Shown here piece after piece: positions 1 through 9,741 of a stretch of DNA of 52,944 nt (the first letter of the stretch is position 1; each line of letters begins with the position of its first letter). The stretch lies in the NCBI GenBank assembly GCA_034440155.1, contig JAWXBN010000085.1:1-52944 (forward strand), written 5' to 3'. The DNA is from Verrucomicrobiota bacterium. Its GTDB lineage: Bacteria; Verrucomicrobiota; Verrucomicrobiia; JAWXBN01. Position numbers and translations under genes: made by a program. Under the pieces are notes generated by a model that was not told the DNA's origin, searched no databases, and saw only the letters and a program-made list of their open reading frames with translations.

Positions 1-789
1 CGGGTAACGCGGGACGACTTGAAATTCCTGCATGGCCCGCGGCAACGGGAGCCTGGTATTCAGCTCCACCATCCGCCGGTTGATTTTAATCTGGTCGACA
101 CCGGCCAGAATACTCTCGCGCAATTTGTCTTTGGCAATTTGCGCGGGGTTTTCCAGCAAGGCTTCGATCGTGCCGAATTGGTTGATCAAAGCAGCGGCGG
201 TTTTCGGTCCGATACCTCGAATGCCCGGGATATTGTCGGCGCTGTCCCCGGTCAGGGAAAGCACGTCCCCAATTTGCGCGGGGGACACACCCCATTTTTC
301 TCGCACTCCCTCGATACCGATCAGGGAAAATTGCCCGTCTTTACCGGGGGAATAAATCGTCAAGCTCCCGTCCACAAGCTGCATGATATCCTTATCATTC
401 GTGGCGATGACCGTTTCCCAGCCAGCGGCCTTTGCCGCCACGGCGTAACTAGCGATGACATCATCAGCCTCTTGATCCTCGACTACGATCCGGGGGAACC
501 CGAGTAACTCAGTGATCCCGTCAATGACCGGTAGCTGGCAGGACATGTCCGCGGGCATCTCAGAGCGGTTCTGCTTGTATTGGGGCAGTAGCTCCATCCT
601 CTCGGCGGGTAATCCTCCGTCAAAGACCACGACCGCCAAATCAGGCTTCAAGTCGGAGAGCATCCGACGCAAGGCTTTAGCGAAGCCATACACCGCATTA
701 GTAGGCTCACCTTGGGAATTCGTCAGTGCCGTAACCGCATAAAATGAACGGTAAGCGTAATAATGGCCATCAACAAGCAGGAGTCTCAT
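1..789 (-). CDS. polA: 5'-3' exonuclease domain (DNA polymerase I N-terminus), partial
   Basis: This is the N-terminal 263 codons of a PolA-type 5'-3' exonuclease; the gene runs off the left edge. Family members remove RNA primers and flap structures during lagging-strand synthesis and repair. The start is the ATG complementary to 787-789 and reads MRLLLVDGHYYAYRSFYAV, the usual beginning of the family. Further on are FDGGLPAER and YKQNR (the metal-site and arch region), EADDVIA, NDKDIMQLV, and the helix-hairpin-helix stretch LTGDSADNIPGIRGIGPKTA, all in the family order. Only 66 bases separate it from hrpB upstream, so the two may be co-transcribed. The polymerase part would lie outside the window, so a stand-alone flap nuclease cannot be excluded. 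Confidence 0.88.
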   Translation of the reverse strand, partial: MRLLLVDGHYYAYRSFYAVTALTNSQGEPTNAVYGFAKALRRMLSDLKPDLAVVVFDGGLPAERMELLPQYKQNRSEMPADMSCQLPVIDGITELLGFPRIVVEDQEADDVIASYAVAAKAAGWETVIATNDKDIMQLVDGSLTIYSPGKDGQFSLIGIEGVREKWGVSPAQIGDVLSLTGDSADNIPGIRGIGPKTAAALINQFGTIEALLENPAQIAKDKLRESILAGVDQIKINRRMVELNTRLPLPRAMQEFQVVPRYP

Positions 790-855
790 AGGGGGTAAAC
801 CGTATAATAGAGAGCACACTCTTTGCAAGGGATTTCCCTCAGAGTCCAGGATTTT

Positions 856-3396
856 TTACTGCCATTCGTGGCGGGGGTAACGCCGGGAGAGTTCAGCCTT
901 GAGCTTTGGGTAATGCTCGGTCCAGAAGCCGGCGAGGTCCTGGGTGACTTGGACGGGGCGTTGGTTCGGGGCGAGGATTTCGACGAGGAGAGGGACCCTG
1001 CCCATGGCAATGGAAGGCGTGGCCTTGAGGCCAAAAAGATTCTGGATTGTGGTGCTGAGTTTCGGGGTCGTGCCATCACCGAAATACTCGATCTTCCCGC
1101 GTTTCCCACTGGGCAGCTCTAATCTTTCCGGCGCATATTTATCGATGAGCGGGAGCTGGCTGCTATTGAGCCAACTGCGGAGTATGGGCCAGAGGGGTTT
1201 ATCCTTGATCTCTTTATAAGAGACCGCTCCATAACAAAACTGCTCGATTAATGCCGCGATATCTTCTTTGGCCAGAGCGGCAATGCCCAGTTCTGGACAA
1301 TTTTTCGCGAGGAAATTCACACGGATAAACCATTGATTCACCTCATCAGTCCATTCATGGAGGATCAGGTTCTTCTTTAGTACCTCGAGGGCGAGAATGC
1401 GGGCGGCACCGTCCTTGTCGACTTCATCGGTTTTTTTTAGTGACAGGGGCAGGTCTTTAAAGAGTTTGCGTCGGACACTAGTGACCCGGCGTTGGATCGC
1501 GTCAAAGATTGTTTCCATGTCCTCGGAGAAATCCTGCGGGAAAATCTCGCGTAACCATTCCTCTTTGACGGCCGTGATGATCTCCAAGGACACATTGAGT
1601 TCCCGGTCACGGCCCTCGATTTCCTGGACTTCCGCGGCCACTACCAGGGGACTGTGGGTGACGATCGAGTCGCGGGATAAATTCCCCTTACGCCCGTGAA
1701 CGATCTGGCAACGGTGCGAACTCGCATCCAGACGGATGGCCAGATGGTCGATGAACCCGGTCAGGATACATTTCTGGATCACCTCGTCATTGGTGGGGCC
1801 CGGCTCCGTGTCGAGACCTTCCTCCTTTGCAATACGCAGGAAATGCTCGAAAAGAGGGCGCACCTGACGGGCGGACTGGGCATGGATGCCGAGTTTGCGA
1901 CAGGTATCAATATGATATCCACGTTTATCCGCAAAGGTCCAAGCGCGCATGAGCATAAAAAAGTCTGACTCCGCACTGCCCCCCAGGATATCCTCGCGGT
2001 TCTCCCTCATTTCCTTGCCTCCCCCCCGGAGCAGGATATTCCGGCCCTGGGTCAAGGCCGCAATCAAGGCCACGGGATAAACACAGTGGTAATCCTGCGC
2101 CGCAAGCAACATACGAGCATAACGCGGATGCACGGGGAATGAAAGCATGCGCCGCCCCAGCGGAGTAATATGCCCGGTAGCACTCTCTAATGCCCCGAGG
2201 TCCTTGAGCAAGGTTTCGGCCCGGTCGAGGAGCTGGGGTTTGGGCGATTCCAGCCAGCGGAAAGTGCGGATATCCTCGATATCAGCGGCTTTTAAAGTAA
2301 GGATGACTTCCGACAAATCGAGCCGGTTAATCTCGGGAATCTCCTGCTCGGGGCGTGACCTATGATCAGCCTCGGTCCATAAACGCAGACAAATGCCCGG
2401 GGCTGTACGCCCGGCGCGCCCTGTCCTTTGGTCGGCGGAGGCACGGGAGATTTTTTCGATCAATAAAGTATTTATCCCCCGTTGCGGATCATATTTCGGA
2501 ATGCGGGCGAGACCACCATCAATAACGACACGGACCCCGTCAATCGTCAGGGAAGTCTCGGCGACATTAGTCGATACAACCACTTTCCTCGCCTCATAAC
2601 GGGCTACGGCGGCATCTTGGTCACGCGGCTGGAGCTCTCCGTGCAAAGGCAGGACCAAAAAACCTTTGGCTGAACGGCTGGCCTGGATCATTTGCACCGT
2701 GCGATTAATCTCGTATGCTCCCGGCATAAAAACAAGGAAGTCCCCCTCCACCCCGGAGGCAACCAAACGCTCGAACTCCTCACAGGCCTGGTCCCATACC
2801 GGAGACTCGTCGGCCTTGCGCAAATAGCTCACTTCCACCGGGAACGTGCGTCCTTCACTGGAAATAACCTTTGTACTAGCTCCGAGGTATTCACGGAGCT
2901 CTTCGACCGCCAGCGTCGCGGACATCACGATAATCTGTAAATCCGGGCGGATACTTTCCTGGATCTGTAAAGCCCTGGCTAGCGTGATATCCCCGTAAAG
3001 ATGACGTTCATGGAACTCATCAAAGATAACCGTCCCGATCCCGTCGAGTCGGGGATTCGATAGCATTTGGCGCAACAAAATGCCTTCCGTCACAAATTTA
3101 ATCCGAGTCTGGGATCCTGAATAATCCTCGAAACGGATCTGGTAACCCACCTCGTCACCCACACGCACACGGCGCTCGGACGCGACCCGCGCAGCTAACA
3201 TCCGCGTGGCCAAACGGCGAGGCTGAAGAATCATGACCTGTCCATTGTCGGCCAACCCCCGTTCCAGCAGCATCTGGGGCACCTGTGTCGATTTACCTGA
3301 CCCCGTCGGTGCGTGGACAATCACCCGTTTCGACACGCCCAGCGCGGCGAGGAAGTCTTCTTCAATCTGGTAAATGGGTAAGTCCCGATTCGTCAT
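856..3396 (-). CDS. hrpB: ATP-dependent helicase HrpB
   Basis: An 846-residue DEAH-type helicase, close to the normal HrpB length of about 800-850. The Walker A motif GSGKST lies near residue 32. Motif II is DEFH within IFDEFHERHLYGD, the variant typical of HrpB rather than HrpA. SAT appears as VMSATL, and motif VI as QRTGRAGRTAPG. The C-terminus carries the HrpB signature: a late PLLVEILAPNQRPVQVTQDL stretch followed by WTEHYPKLKAELSRRYPRH. HrpB is a broadly conserved bacterial RNA/DNA helicase of the DExH family whose substrate is poorly defined. It starts at an ATG at 3396 and is followed by the polA-like gene on the same strand. Nothing suggests damage. Confidence 0.93.
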   Translation of the reverse strand: MTNRDLPIYQIEEDFLAALGVSKRVIVHAPTGSGKSTQVPQMLLERGLADNGQVMILQPRRLATRMLAARVASERRVRVGDEVGYQIRFEDYSGSQTRIKFVTEGILLRQMLSNPRLDGIGTVIFDEFHERHLYGDITLARALQIQESIRPDLQIIVMSATLAVEELREYLGASTKVISSEGRTFPVEVSYLRKADESPVWDQACEEFERLVASGVEGDFLVFMPGAYEINRTVQMIQASRSAKGFLVLPLHGELQPRDQDAAVARYEARKVVVSTNVAETSLTIDGVRVVIDGGLARIPKYDPQRGINTLLIEKISRASADQRTGRAGRTAPGICLRLWTEADHRSRPEQEIPEINRLDLSEVILTLKAADIEDIRTFRWLESPKPQLLDRAETLLKDLGALESATGHITPLGRRMLSFPVHPRYARMLLAAQDYHCVYPVALIAALTQGRNILLRGGGKEMRENREDILGGSAESDFFMLMRAWTFADKRGYHIDTCRKLGIHAQSARQVRPLFEHFLRIAKEEGLDTEPGPTNDEVIQKCILTGFIDHLAIRLDASSHRCQIVHGRKGNLSRDSIVTHSPLVVAAEVQEIEGRDRELNVSLEIITAVKEEWLREIFPQDFSEDMETIFDAIQRRVTSVRRKLFKDLPLSLKKTDEVDKDGAARILALEVLKKNLILHEWTDEVNQWFIRVNFLAKNCPELGIAALAKEDIAALIEQFCYGAVSYKEIKDKPLWPILRSWLNSSQLPLIDKYAPERLELPSGKRGKIEYFGDGTTPKLSTTIQNLFGLKATPSIAMGRVPLLVEILAPNQRPVQVTQDLAGFWTEHYPKLKAELSRRYPRHEWQ

Positions 3397-3562
3397 AAAC
3401 CCCCATCAAAACGGCGAACACATTTTTTTGCCAGAAGAATCCTGAATTCATCTCCCCATCGAATAGGTTATAGAGAGAGAAAAAAAAGTGAAAGCCTGCC
3501 CAGTGACCTACACCCCGCAGGTCGAAAGGATTGTCCTCTACGCCGTAAATAGCCCTTTGAAA

Positions 3563-4810
3563 TTATCCGAGGAATTTTTTGGCGATGACGACGGCGTTGT
3601 GGCCGCCGAAGCCGAAGGAGTCATTTACGGCGATATTGACCGTGCGCTCCTTGGGCGTATGGGCCGTGTAGTCCAGATCACATTCAGGATCGGGATTATC
3701 GAGATTAATAGTCGGCGGGATTATATTCTCTTGGACCGCCTTGATACAGACAGCCATTTCGATCGCCCCGGCAGCGCCGAGCAAGTGACCGGTCATGGAC
3801 TTTGTGGAGCTGACAGAAAGGACTTTGGCGTGATCGGCAAAAACAGTCTTAATCGCCTGGGTTTCGCAAATATCCCCGGTCTGGGTCGATGTGCCGTGGG
3901 CATTTATATACTCCACATCCGTGGTATTTAGCTTGGCCCCGGCGAGGGCGAGCTTCAGGCAACGAGCGGCACCGGCACCTTCAGGGGCGGGAGAGGTAAT
4001 GTGGTAAGCATCCGTGGTATTTGCATACCCGATGATCTCACCGTAGATTTTCGCACCACGAGCCTTTGCGCAGGAGAGCTCCTCCATAATTAAAACAGCT
4101 GAACCTTCACTCATGACGAATCCATCGCGGTCTTTATCAAAAGGACGAGAAGCCTTTGTCGGATCATCATTGCGGGTGCTCAAGGCACGCATAGCGGCAA
4201 ACCCGCCGATCCCGAGGGAGCCAATGGCTGCTTCCGCACCACCGGCCAAGAAAATGTCAGCCCCACCACATTTGATCTCTTTATAAGCCTCGCCGATACA
4301 ATGGGCGGCGGTCGCACAAGCGGAGACGATTGAAAAACTCGGGCCTTGGAGACCGTGCTCGATGCCGATGACCCCACCAGCGATATTACTAATGAGCTGG
4401 GGAATAATAAAGGGGGACACACGGGAAGGACCCTTTTCACGGAGGATCCGATACCCTTCTTCAAGGGAGAGAATCCCGCCGACACCTGAGCCGACATAAA
4501 CCCCCACACGGGTGCAATCAATTTTACTAAAATCAAGACCAGCGTCTGCCACAGCTTTCCCGGAAGCAGCCACACTGAGCTGACAATAACGGTCATTACG
4601 GCGGGCATCCTTGGGATTCTTAAAATACTTTGAACCATCGAAATCCTTGATTTGCCCGGCAATCTGACAATCAAAGCCGGACACATCAAAACATTCAATG
4701 CGGCTGACACCACTTTTCCCCGCGAGCAAATTGCCCCACAGGGTGTCCAAGTCCATCCCGAGGGGAGAGACAATACCTATACCGGTTACGACGACTCGAC
4801 GTTCACTCAT
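3563..4810 (-). CDS. fabF: 3-oxoacyl-ACP synthase II (KAS II)
   Basis: A 415-residue condensing enzyme that elongates acyl-ACP with malonyl-ACP in cytoplasmic type II fatty-acid synthesis. The catalytic triad is visible: Cys165 in SACATAAH, His305 in NAHGTSTQTGD, and His342 in KSMTGHLLGAAG. The C-terminal NDSFGFGGHNAV is also typical of the family. It is the last gene of fabD-fabG-acpP-fabF, all on the minus strand. The 162-base gap from acpP holds a strong hairpin (4921-4944). The start ATG at 4810 has no clear Shine-Dalgarno sequence. The acpP neighbour and the length support FabF over FabB. Confidence 0.95.
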   Translation of the reverse strand: MSERRVVVTGIGIVSPLGMDLDTLWGNLLAGKSGVSRIECFDVSGFDCQIAGQIKDFDGSKYFKNPKDARRNDRYCQLSVAASGKAVADAGLDFSKIDCTRVGVYVGSGVGGILSLEEGYRILREKGPSRVSPFIIPQLISNIAGGVIGIEHGLQGPSFSIVSACATAAHCIGEAYKEIKCGGADIFLAGGAEAAIGSLGIGGFAAMRALSTRNDDPTKASRPFDKDRDGFVMSEGSAVLIMEELSCAKARGAKIYGEIIGYANTTDAYHITSPAPEGAGAARCLKLALAGAKLNTTDVEYINAHGTSTQTGDICETQAIKTVFADHAKVLSVSSTKSMTGHLLGAAGAIEMAVCIKAVQENIIPPTINLDNPDPECDLDYTAHTPKERTVNIAVNDSFGFGGHNAVVIAKKFLG

Positions 4811-4920
4811 AATTAATTACAAAAACGCGAACTTGCCGATGTAGCAAGCCCGCACTTTAAAAAATATTAAATCTTGCTGGGGGAGGTGAAAAACCTTTTC
4901 GGGAATTTTCCAGAAAGCAC

Positions 4921-4944
4921 GGGGGAAGGAAATTCCCTTCCCCC
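4921..4944 (-). promoter_or_regulatory. Stable hairpin between acpP and fabF
   Basis: A perfect 9-bp inverted repeat (GGGGGAAGG and CCTTCCCCC) is separated by six bases, in the 162-base gap between acpP and fabF. In the direction of transcription it lies about 30 bases after the acpP stop. No T-run follows it directly, so it is a weak terminator candidate. An attenuator or an RNA-processing/3'-end stabiliser that keeps acpP mRNA above fabF mRNA is an inference. Confidence 0.5.
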
Positions 4945-4972
4945 ATGCCGGAAAATCAAAACATGTGAGGTA

Positions 4973-5218
4973 TTACTTGTCTTGCTTCTCTTCGATGTAG
5001 CGAATAACGTCGCCCACCGACTGGAGCTTTTCAGCGTCTTCATCAGGGACTTCGACGCCGAATTCCTCTTCAAAAGCCATGACGAGCTCTACTGTATCCA
5101 GGGAGTCCGCATTGAGGTCCTCGATAAAGGAAGCTTCAGGCTTCACTTGTTCGGGAGTAACCCCGAGTTGTTCCACAATGATTTCTCTCACGCGATCTTC
5201 AGTGCTTTTGTCTGCCAT
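4973..5218 (-). CDS. acpP: Acyl carrier protein
   Basis: An 81-residue acidic protein that carries growing acyl chains on a phosphopantetheine arm. The attachment site is Ser39 in the DSL motif, within [20 protein letters not shown], the standard helix-II sequence of ACPs. The remaining sequence, with its Glu/Asp-rich helices and the ending [11 protein letters not shown], matches the family in length and composition. A good ribosome site, AGGAG, lies about seven bases before the ATG at 5218, in contrast to the neighbouring fab genes and consistent with high expression. It is the third gene of the fab cluster, 36 bases after fabG. Confidence 0.97.
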   Translation of the reverse strand: MADKSTEDRVREIIVEQLGVTPEQVKPEASFIEDLNADSLDTVELVMAFEEEFGVEVPDEDAEKLQSVGDVIRYIEEKQDK

Positions 5219-5254
5219 ATATTTTCTCCTACGATTAGTGTTTCAAAAAATTGT

Positions 5255-5998
5255 TCAAATAACCATTCCCCCATCCACTGTCATTACTTGTCCTGTCATA
5301 TAATTACTCATGTCACTGGACAGGAACCAAACGGCATTTGCAATATCTTCGGTGCCACCAAAACGGCTCAGGGGGATCTTTGCAAGTAAATTTTGACGAA
5401 TTTCATCGTTTAATTTTCCGGTCATGTCCGTTTCGATGAATCCTGGGCAGATCACATTAACTTGAATCCCGCGTGAAGCGTACTCACGGGCAAGGGATTT
5501 ACTCAGGCCGATCAGCCCTGCTTTGGAGGCTGCGTAATTTGCCTGACCGGCATTACCGATCAATCCCACAATACTGGAAATATTGATGATTTTGCCACTT
5601 TTCTGCTTGAGCAAATTGCGCGTGAAAGCTTTACAAATATTAAAAGCGCCCTTGAGATTAATATCCAAAACCGTATCCCAGTCTTCTTCACTCATGCGCA
5701 TCATGAGTGTATCTCGGGTGACCCCGGCATTATTCACAATAATATCCAGACGGCCATGGACACCCCAGAGTTTCTCCGCAAATTCCTGAACGGCGGCGAA
5801 ATCCGCGACGTTAAGCTGGCCGGCCTCGGCCTCCAGGCCTTCCGCCCGCATTTCCTCAACCATCTTGAAGGAACTCTCGGATTGGCTCACGGCAATAACC
5901 TTTGCCCCTTCACGGGCAAGCTTGAGTGCGATTCCTTTGCCGATGCCGCGACCGGCACCAGTGACGAGAGCGATTTTACCTGTTAGAGATTTTTCCAT
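5255..5998 (-). CDS. fabG: 3-oxoacyl-ACP reductase
   Basis: A 247-residue classical short-chain dehydrogenase that reduces 3-oxoacyl-ACP with NADPH in fatty-acid elongation. It shows the dinucleotide motif TGAGRGIG at residues 13-20, the NNAG motif at 89-92 and the catalytic set Ser142, Tyr155 and Lys159 (YAASK). The C-terminus ends in GQVMTVDGGMVI, the usual FabG ending. Length and position between fabD and acpP make the reductase assignment firm. The start ATG at 5998 has no obvious Shine-Dalgarno sequence. A 112-base gap separates it from fabD. Confidence 0.95.
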   Translation of the reverse strand: MEKSLTGKIALVTGAGRGIGKGIALKLAREGAKVIAVSQSESSFKMVEEMRAEGLEAEAGQLNVADFAAVQEFAEKLWGVHGRLDIIVNNAGVTRDTLMMRMSEEDWDTVLDINLKGAFNICKAFTRNLLKQKSGKIINISSIVGLIGNAGQANYAASKAGLIGLSKSLAREYASRGIQVNVICPGFIETDMTGKLNDEIRQNLLAKIPLSRFGGTEDIANAVWFLSSDMSNYMTGQVMTVDGGMVI

Positions 5999-6110
5999 GA
6001 GTTGTAAGAATGGCTTCCCTGTTAATGTGTCCGTTGCCTTTTGCCAATCCTTTTTTTAAAAAATTAATATCTTTACAAAACCGGCTTGGCTTAGATTCCC
6101 TATCTTCCGA

Positions 6111-7037
6111 TTAAATTTTTGACAGGGTTTCCTCGAGTGATTTTACGTCACTCATCGTGTAAACAACCGCTTCTTTATTGATCCGGCGCATGAGTCCCGA
6201 GAGGACATTACCGGGGCCGAGCTCGATAAAATCAGTGTAACCTTTCCCGATTAAATATTGCATGGACTGGTCCCAGCGGACCGATCCACACACTTGCTCG
6301 GTGAGGGTGTGGCGGATTTCGCCTTGCTCCAGGGCAAATTGCGCAGAGACATTTGCGACGACTGGTTCGACGGGTTTGCCCACAGTCATTCCAGCTAAAA
6401 CAGCCCCCAGCTTTTCCTGAGCGGATTTCATAAGGCGGGAATGGTAGGCCCCGGCCACCGTCAGGGGAATCACTTTTTTCACCCCCTTGGCTTTTGCCAC
6501 TTCCACAGCCTTTGCAATATTCGAAGCTTCCCCGGAAAGGACAATTTGCCCTGGGCTATTAAAATTAGCCACATCCACATCGGCCTCTTGCGCAATTTGC
6601 ACGGCCGTCGCCTCATCAGCACCGATCAGGGATGCCATAGCTCCTTTGGTGGCGTCACAGGCTTGTTGCATGAATGTCCCGCGTTGCTCCACAAGCTTGA
6701 GACCTTCCTCGAAAGAAAAAGTCCCGGCAGCCGTGTGAGCGGTGAATTCTCCCAAGGACAAACCTGCACAGGCCCCGATTTGTAAATCCGGCTTATTTTT
6801 CCTGAGTATAGCAAGGGCAGCCATGCTGTGGGTGAAAATCCCGGGCTGGCAATTCGATGTCTTGGTCAGTTCCCCCTCCGGGCCGTCGAAACAAATCCTG
6901 GAGAGTTTGCGCGCCAGGATGGTATCAGCCTTTTCAAACACATCCCGGGCCTCAGCAAATTGTTCCGCGAGATCACGGCCCATTCCCACTGATTGCGCAC
7001 CCTGCCCGGCAAATAAAAGACAATACGTTTTACTCAT
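6111..7037 (-). CDS. fabD: Malonyl-CoA:ACP transacylase
   Basis: This enzyme loads malonate from CoA onto ACP, the entry step of chain elongation. The reading frame opens at a TTG at 7076, but the ATG at 7037 gives MSKTYCLLFAGQGAQ, the normal FabD beginning, so it is preferred (308 residues). Family residues are GQGAQ at 11-15, the active-site Ser94 in GLSLGEF, and His199 in GAYHS. The C-terminal ELGPGNVLSGLMRRI is also characteristic. It is the first gene of the minus-strand fab cluster seen here. fabH and plsX, often found upstream, are not in the window. Confidence 0.94.
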   Translation of the reverse strand: MSKTYCLLFAGQGAQSVGMGRDLAEQFAEARDVFEKADTILARKLSRICFDGPEGELTKTSNCQPGIFTHSMAALAILRKNKPDLQIGACAGLSLGEFTAHTAAGTFSFEEGLKLVEQRGTFMQQACDATKGAMASLIGADEATAVQIAQEADVDVANFNSPGQIVLSGEASNIAKAVEVAKAKGVKKVIPLTVAGAYHSRLMKSAQEKLGAVLAGMTVGKPVEPVVANVSAQFALEQGEIRHTLTEQVCGSVRWDQSMQYLIGKGYTDFIELGPGNVLSGLMRRINKEAVVYTMSDVKSLEETLSKI

Positions 7038-7108
7038 AATTGGCGACGAGTATGCGAAATGACGGATTCCACGCAATCAAAAAGATTTTTTCGCCGCCGT
7101 AGCCCCAT

Positions 7109-7121
7109 GAGCAATTTGCTC
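7109..7121. repeat. Perfect 13-base copy of the iterated pseudo-palindrome
   Basis: GAGCAATTTGCTC is a complete dyad around a central T. It lies in the non-coding gap between fabD and the next gene and is one of about 25 GCAAWTTGC copies in the window. Other perfect 13-base copies are at 21775-21787 (inside gmhA) and 38642-38654 (intergenic). No gene function is implied by this copy alone. Confidence 0.8.
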
Positions 7122-7210
7122 CCGAAACCCCGTGGGCAGAAAGGTGAGCAAACTAAAAAAAGAACATCAATCAACCACTCCCAGAAGACTAACTCATTGA
7201 TACTGTGACC

Positions 7211-7675
7211 TTAATGTCCGCTGTGTCCTGACCCGGCATGGTCGCAAATGCAGGCGTACTCAGCCAGTTTACAACCCCCGCATATCTCCGAATTAAAATC
7301 GATACGCAAATTCTGCGGTTTAGCAGAGGCATCCTTACGGATTTGAAGAACGATGCGATATCCGTTGCCTTCGGGAAGCGCGGTTTTTGAGATTATAAAA
7401 TCTCCCGATCGCTCAAACTCGAGGGCCACCTTGCCGGTCTTTGTCTCGGCACTCGCGCTGACTACCAGTGCTCCGGCGGGAACAGCTTTCATTTGCTCGT
7501 CGAGGAGGGTCATACGGATTTTTCGATCCGGTTGGACGTAGAACTCAATATATCCTAAATTCGTTTCGAGAATCTTGCCGCCACTGGGTCCGGCGACATT
7601 ATGATGATCACCTGCCGTCCAGGCGGTCATCGTAGTCATGAGAATGGCGATCAATAAGGTGAATAAGTATTTCAT
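7211..7675 (-). CDS. Secreted Cys/His-rich protein next to a metal-efflux remnant
   Basis: A 154-residue protein of no family I can name. An N-terminal signal peptide (MKYLFTLLIAILMTTMTAWTA) points to export to the periplasm. The middle is predicted to be beta-rich, with alternating hydrophobic residues and no catalytic motif. The last 25 residues carry four cysteines and three histidines (CGGC, then YACICDH, then HSGH), a likely metal-binding tail. It sits 58 bases downstream of the CzcA/CusA-type pump remnant on the same strand, so it was probably the last gene of a heavy-metal resistance operon. A periplasmic metal-binding role is inferred from the tail and the context. Confidence 0.7.
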   Translation of the reverse strand: MKYLFTLLIAILMTTMTAWTAGDHHNVAGPSGGKILETNLGYIEFYVQPDRKIRMTLLDEQMKAVPAGALVVSASAETKTGKVALEFERSGDFIISKTALPEGNGYRIVLQIRKDASAKPQNLRIDFNSEICGGCKLAEYACICDHAGSGHSGH

Positions 7676-7733
7676 AAACTTCTGCTCTTTCTCTGGGTTA
7701 TTTTTTTAAAAATATTTTTTGGCACATTACGGT

Positions 7734-9740
7734 TCAAAGACTTTTTCTCTCGATAAGCGTCTCCATCCAGTCATAGAGGATGGGGAGAATGATTAATGTC
7801 AAAAATGTGGAGGTAATGATTCCTCCGATCACTACCGTGGCCAGAGGCTGCTGCACCTCAGCACCTGCCCCGCTTGCAAAGGCCATCGGCAGAAAGCCCA
7901 GCGCGGCGACCATCGCGGTCATTAGCTTTGGGCGTAAACGGGTCAGCGTCCCTTCTACCACGGCGTCACGGATGGATTTGCCCTGTTCGCGTAGCTGGTT
8001 AATGAAAGAAACAAGCATCACACCATTAAGTACGGCGATACCAGAGAGTGCGATAAATCCAATCGCCGCCGAAATGGTAAAGGGCATACCGCGTAACCAG
8101 ATAGAGAGGACACCTCCCGTCACAGCCAAAGGAATGCAGAGAAAGACGAGCGCCGCCTGACGCAGAGAACCGAAACTAAAGAATAGCAGAATGAAGATCA
8201 GTGCCAGGGACAGAGGAACGATAACCATCAATCGTCTCGATGCCTCAATATAGTTTTTAAACTGGCCTCCGTACTCGATGCGATAACCTGGGGGGAGCTT
8301 GATCTGATCGGTTTTTTCACGGGCCTCCTCGACCCAGCTTGTCACATCCCGGCCCCGTAGGTTGACCATGATTGCCGCCCGTCTCTGACCTAGCTCACGG
8401 GAAATTGAGTTCACCTTTTCCCCGACTGTAAACTCAGCGACCTGTCCGAGGGTTAAGAGTCCTCCCTCAGAGGTCCTCACCGGCAGCGATTTCATCACCT
8501 GCATGTCATTGCGGATATCCTCAGGTAACCGGACGACCACCGGATAACGCCGATTCCCGTCGATGACCACACCACTTTCCATCCCTGCCAGTGCGGTGGA
8601 AACGGCCTCATTGATTTCGGAAACGTGGACGTTATAACGTTTCATCGCTTCACGGTCGGGAGATATTTCCAACAGGGGAGCTTTACCCAGTGCGTCGAAC
8701 TCCACCTCGGCAGACCCTGGCACTTTCTCAAGAATTTCGCGGACCTCTGTGGCGATCCTCTCGATTTCATCATACTGATCCCCAAAAACTTTCACGGCGA
8801 TATCCGCACGCGTACCCTCCAGAATTTCATTAAACCTCATTTCGATGGGCTGGGAAAAAAGGTAAGCCTGCCCGGGAACCTGAATCCCGAGTTCTTTGCT
8901 CATCAGACCAGCCAACTCCTCTTTGCTCCGGGCTGTAGTCCACTCGTTCTGTGGCTTATAGAAAATGTAGCTATCAGAAACATTCACCCCCATGGGGTCT
9001 GTCGCCACCTCCGCGGTCCCAATGCGGCTAAAGGTATAGGTGACCTCCGGGAACTTTTTGAGCAGCACTTTTTCTGAGGCTATTTGCATTTCCACCGATT
9101 TATCCAGGCCGATGCTTGTAGTGCGGATCATGTGTGTGGCGAAAGATCCTTCATCGAGCTGGGGAATGAATTCCTTGCCCATTCGGTTCAAAATGAATAA
9201 AGATGCAATAAATAAAATGAGGGCTCCACTGACAAATATCCACCGGCGACGGAGCGCTCTGAGCAATAGTGGAGTGTATATGTTTTTAAAAAATGTGACC
9301 AGACGACTATCCCTTTCCTCGATCTTCCCGCCGAGAAAGTAAGAACACAAAACAGGCATCAAGGTCAGGGCCAGCACAAGCGCACCGACTAATGCCATCA
9401 TGACGGTAATAGCCATGGGCTTGAACATTTTCCCCTCGATACCCGTCAGAGCGAGTATGGGTATGTACACCACCGTCACGATGAGCATCCCAAAAAACAT
9501 CGGGCTACCCACCTCTTTGGCAGCGATGAGAACCTCATGGCAACGCTCTTTGACACTCAGGACACGCCCGAGCTCACGCTGCCGATGGGCGAGATGACGG
9601 ATGATATTCTCCACCATGACTACCGCTCCATCTATAATCAGCCCAAAATCGACTGCGCCCAAGCTCATGAGATTTCCCGATATTTTCGTTTGTACCATCC
9701 CCGTGATGGCAAAGAGAAAGGAAAGTGGGATCGCCGCCGG
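7734..9740 (-). pseudogene. CzcA/CusA-family RND metal-efflux pump, 5'-truncated
   Basis: The open frame covers the C-terminal two thirds of a heavy-metal efflux RND transporter (families are about 1,030-1,060 residues). It contains the family stretches ISGNLMSLGAVDFGLIIDGA, ALTGIEGKMFKPMAITV and SRIGTAEVATDPMGVNVSD, and the terminal membrane block ISAAIGFIALSGIAVLNGVM. An ATG at 9698 opens 654 codons, but the native sequence continues upstream in frame (AAIPLSFLFAITG) to about 9737 and then stops matching the family. The N-terminal transmembrane helix and first periplasmic domain are therefore missing, and no membrane-fusion or outer-membrane partner gene lies upstream. It is most likely non-functional as a pump. 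The break coincides with the left edge of the CRISPR-Cas region. Confidence 0.85.
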
Positions 9741-9741
9741 A

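Noticed and set aside
19-507. Plus-strand frames at the left edge
   Set aside because: They are antisense to the PolA-type exonuclease frame, which shows consecutive family motifs.
3488-3931. A 147-codon plus-strand frame across the end of fabF
   Set aside because: Most of it is antisense to the intact, clearly coding fabF; the part outside has no recognisable protein features.
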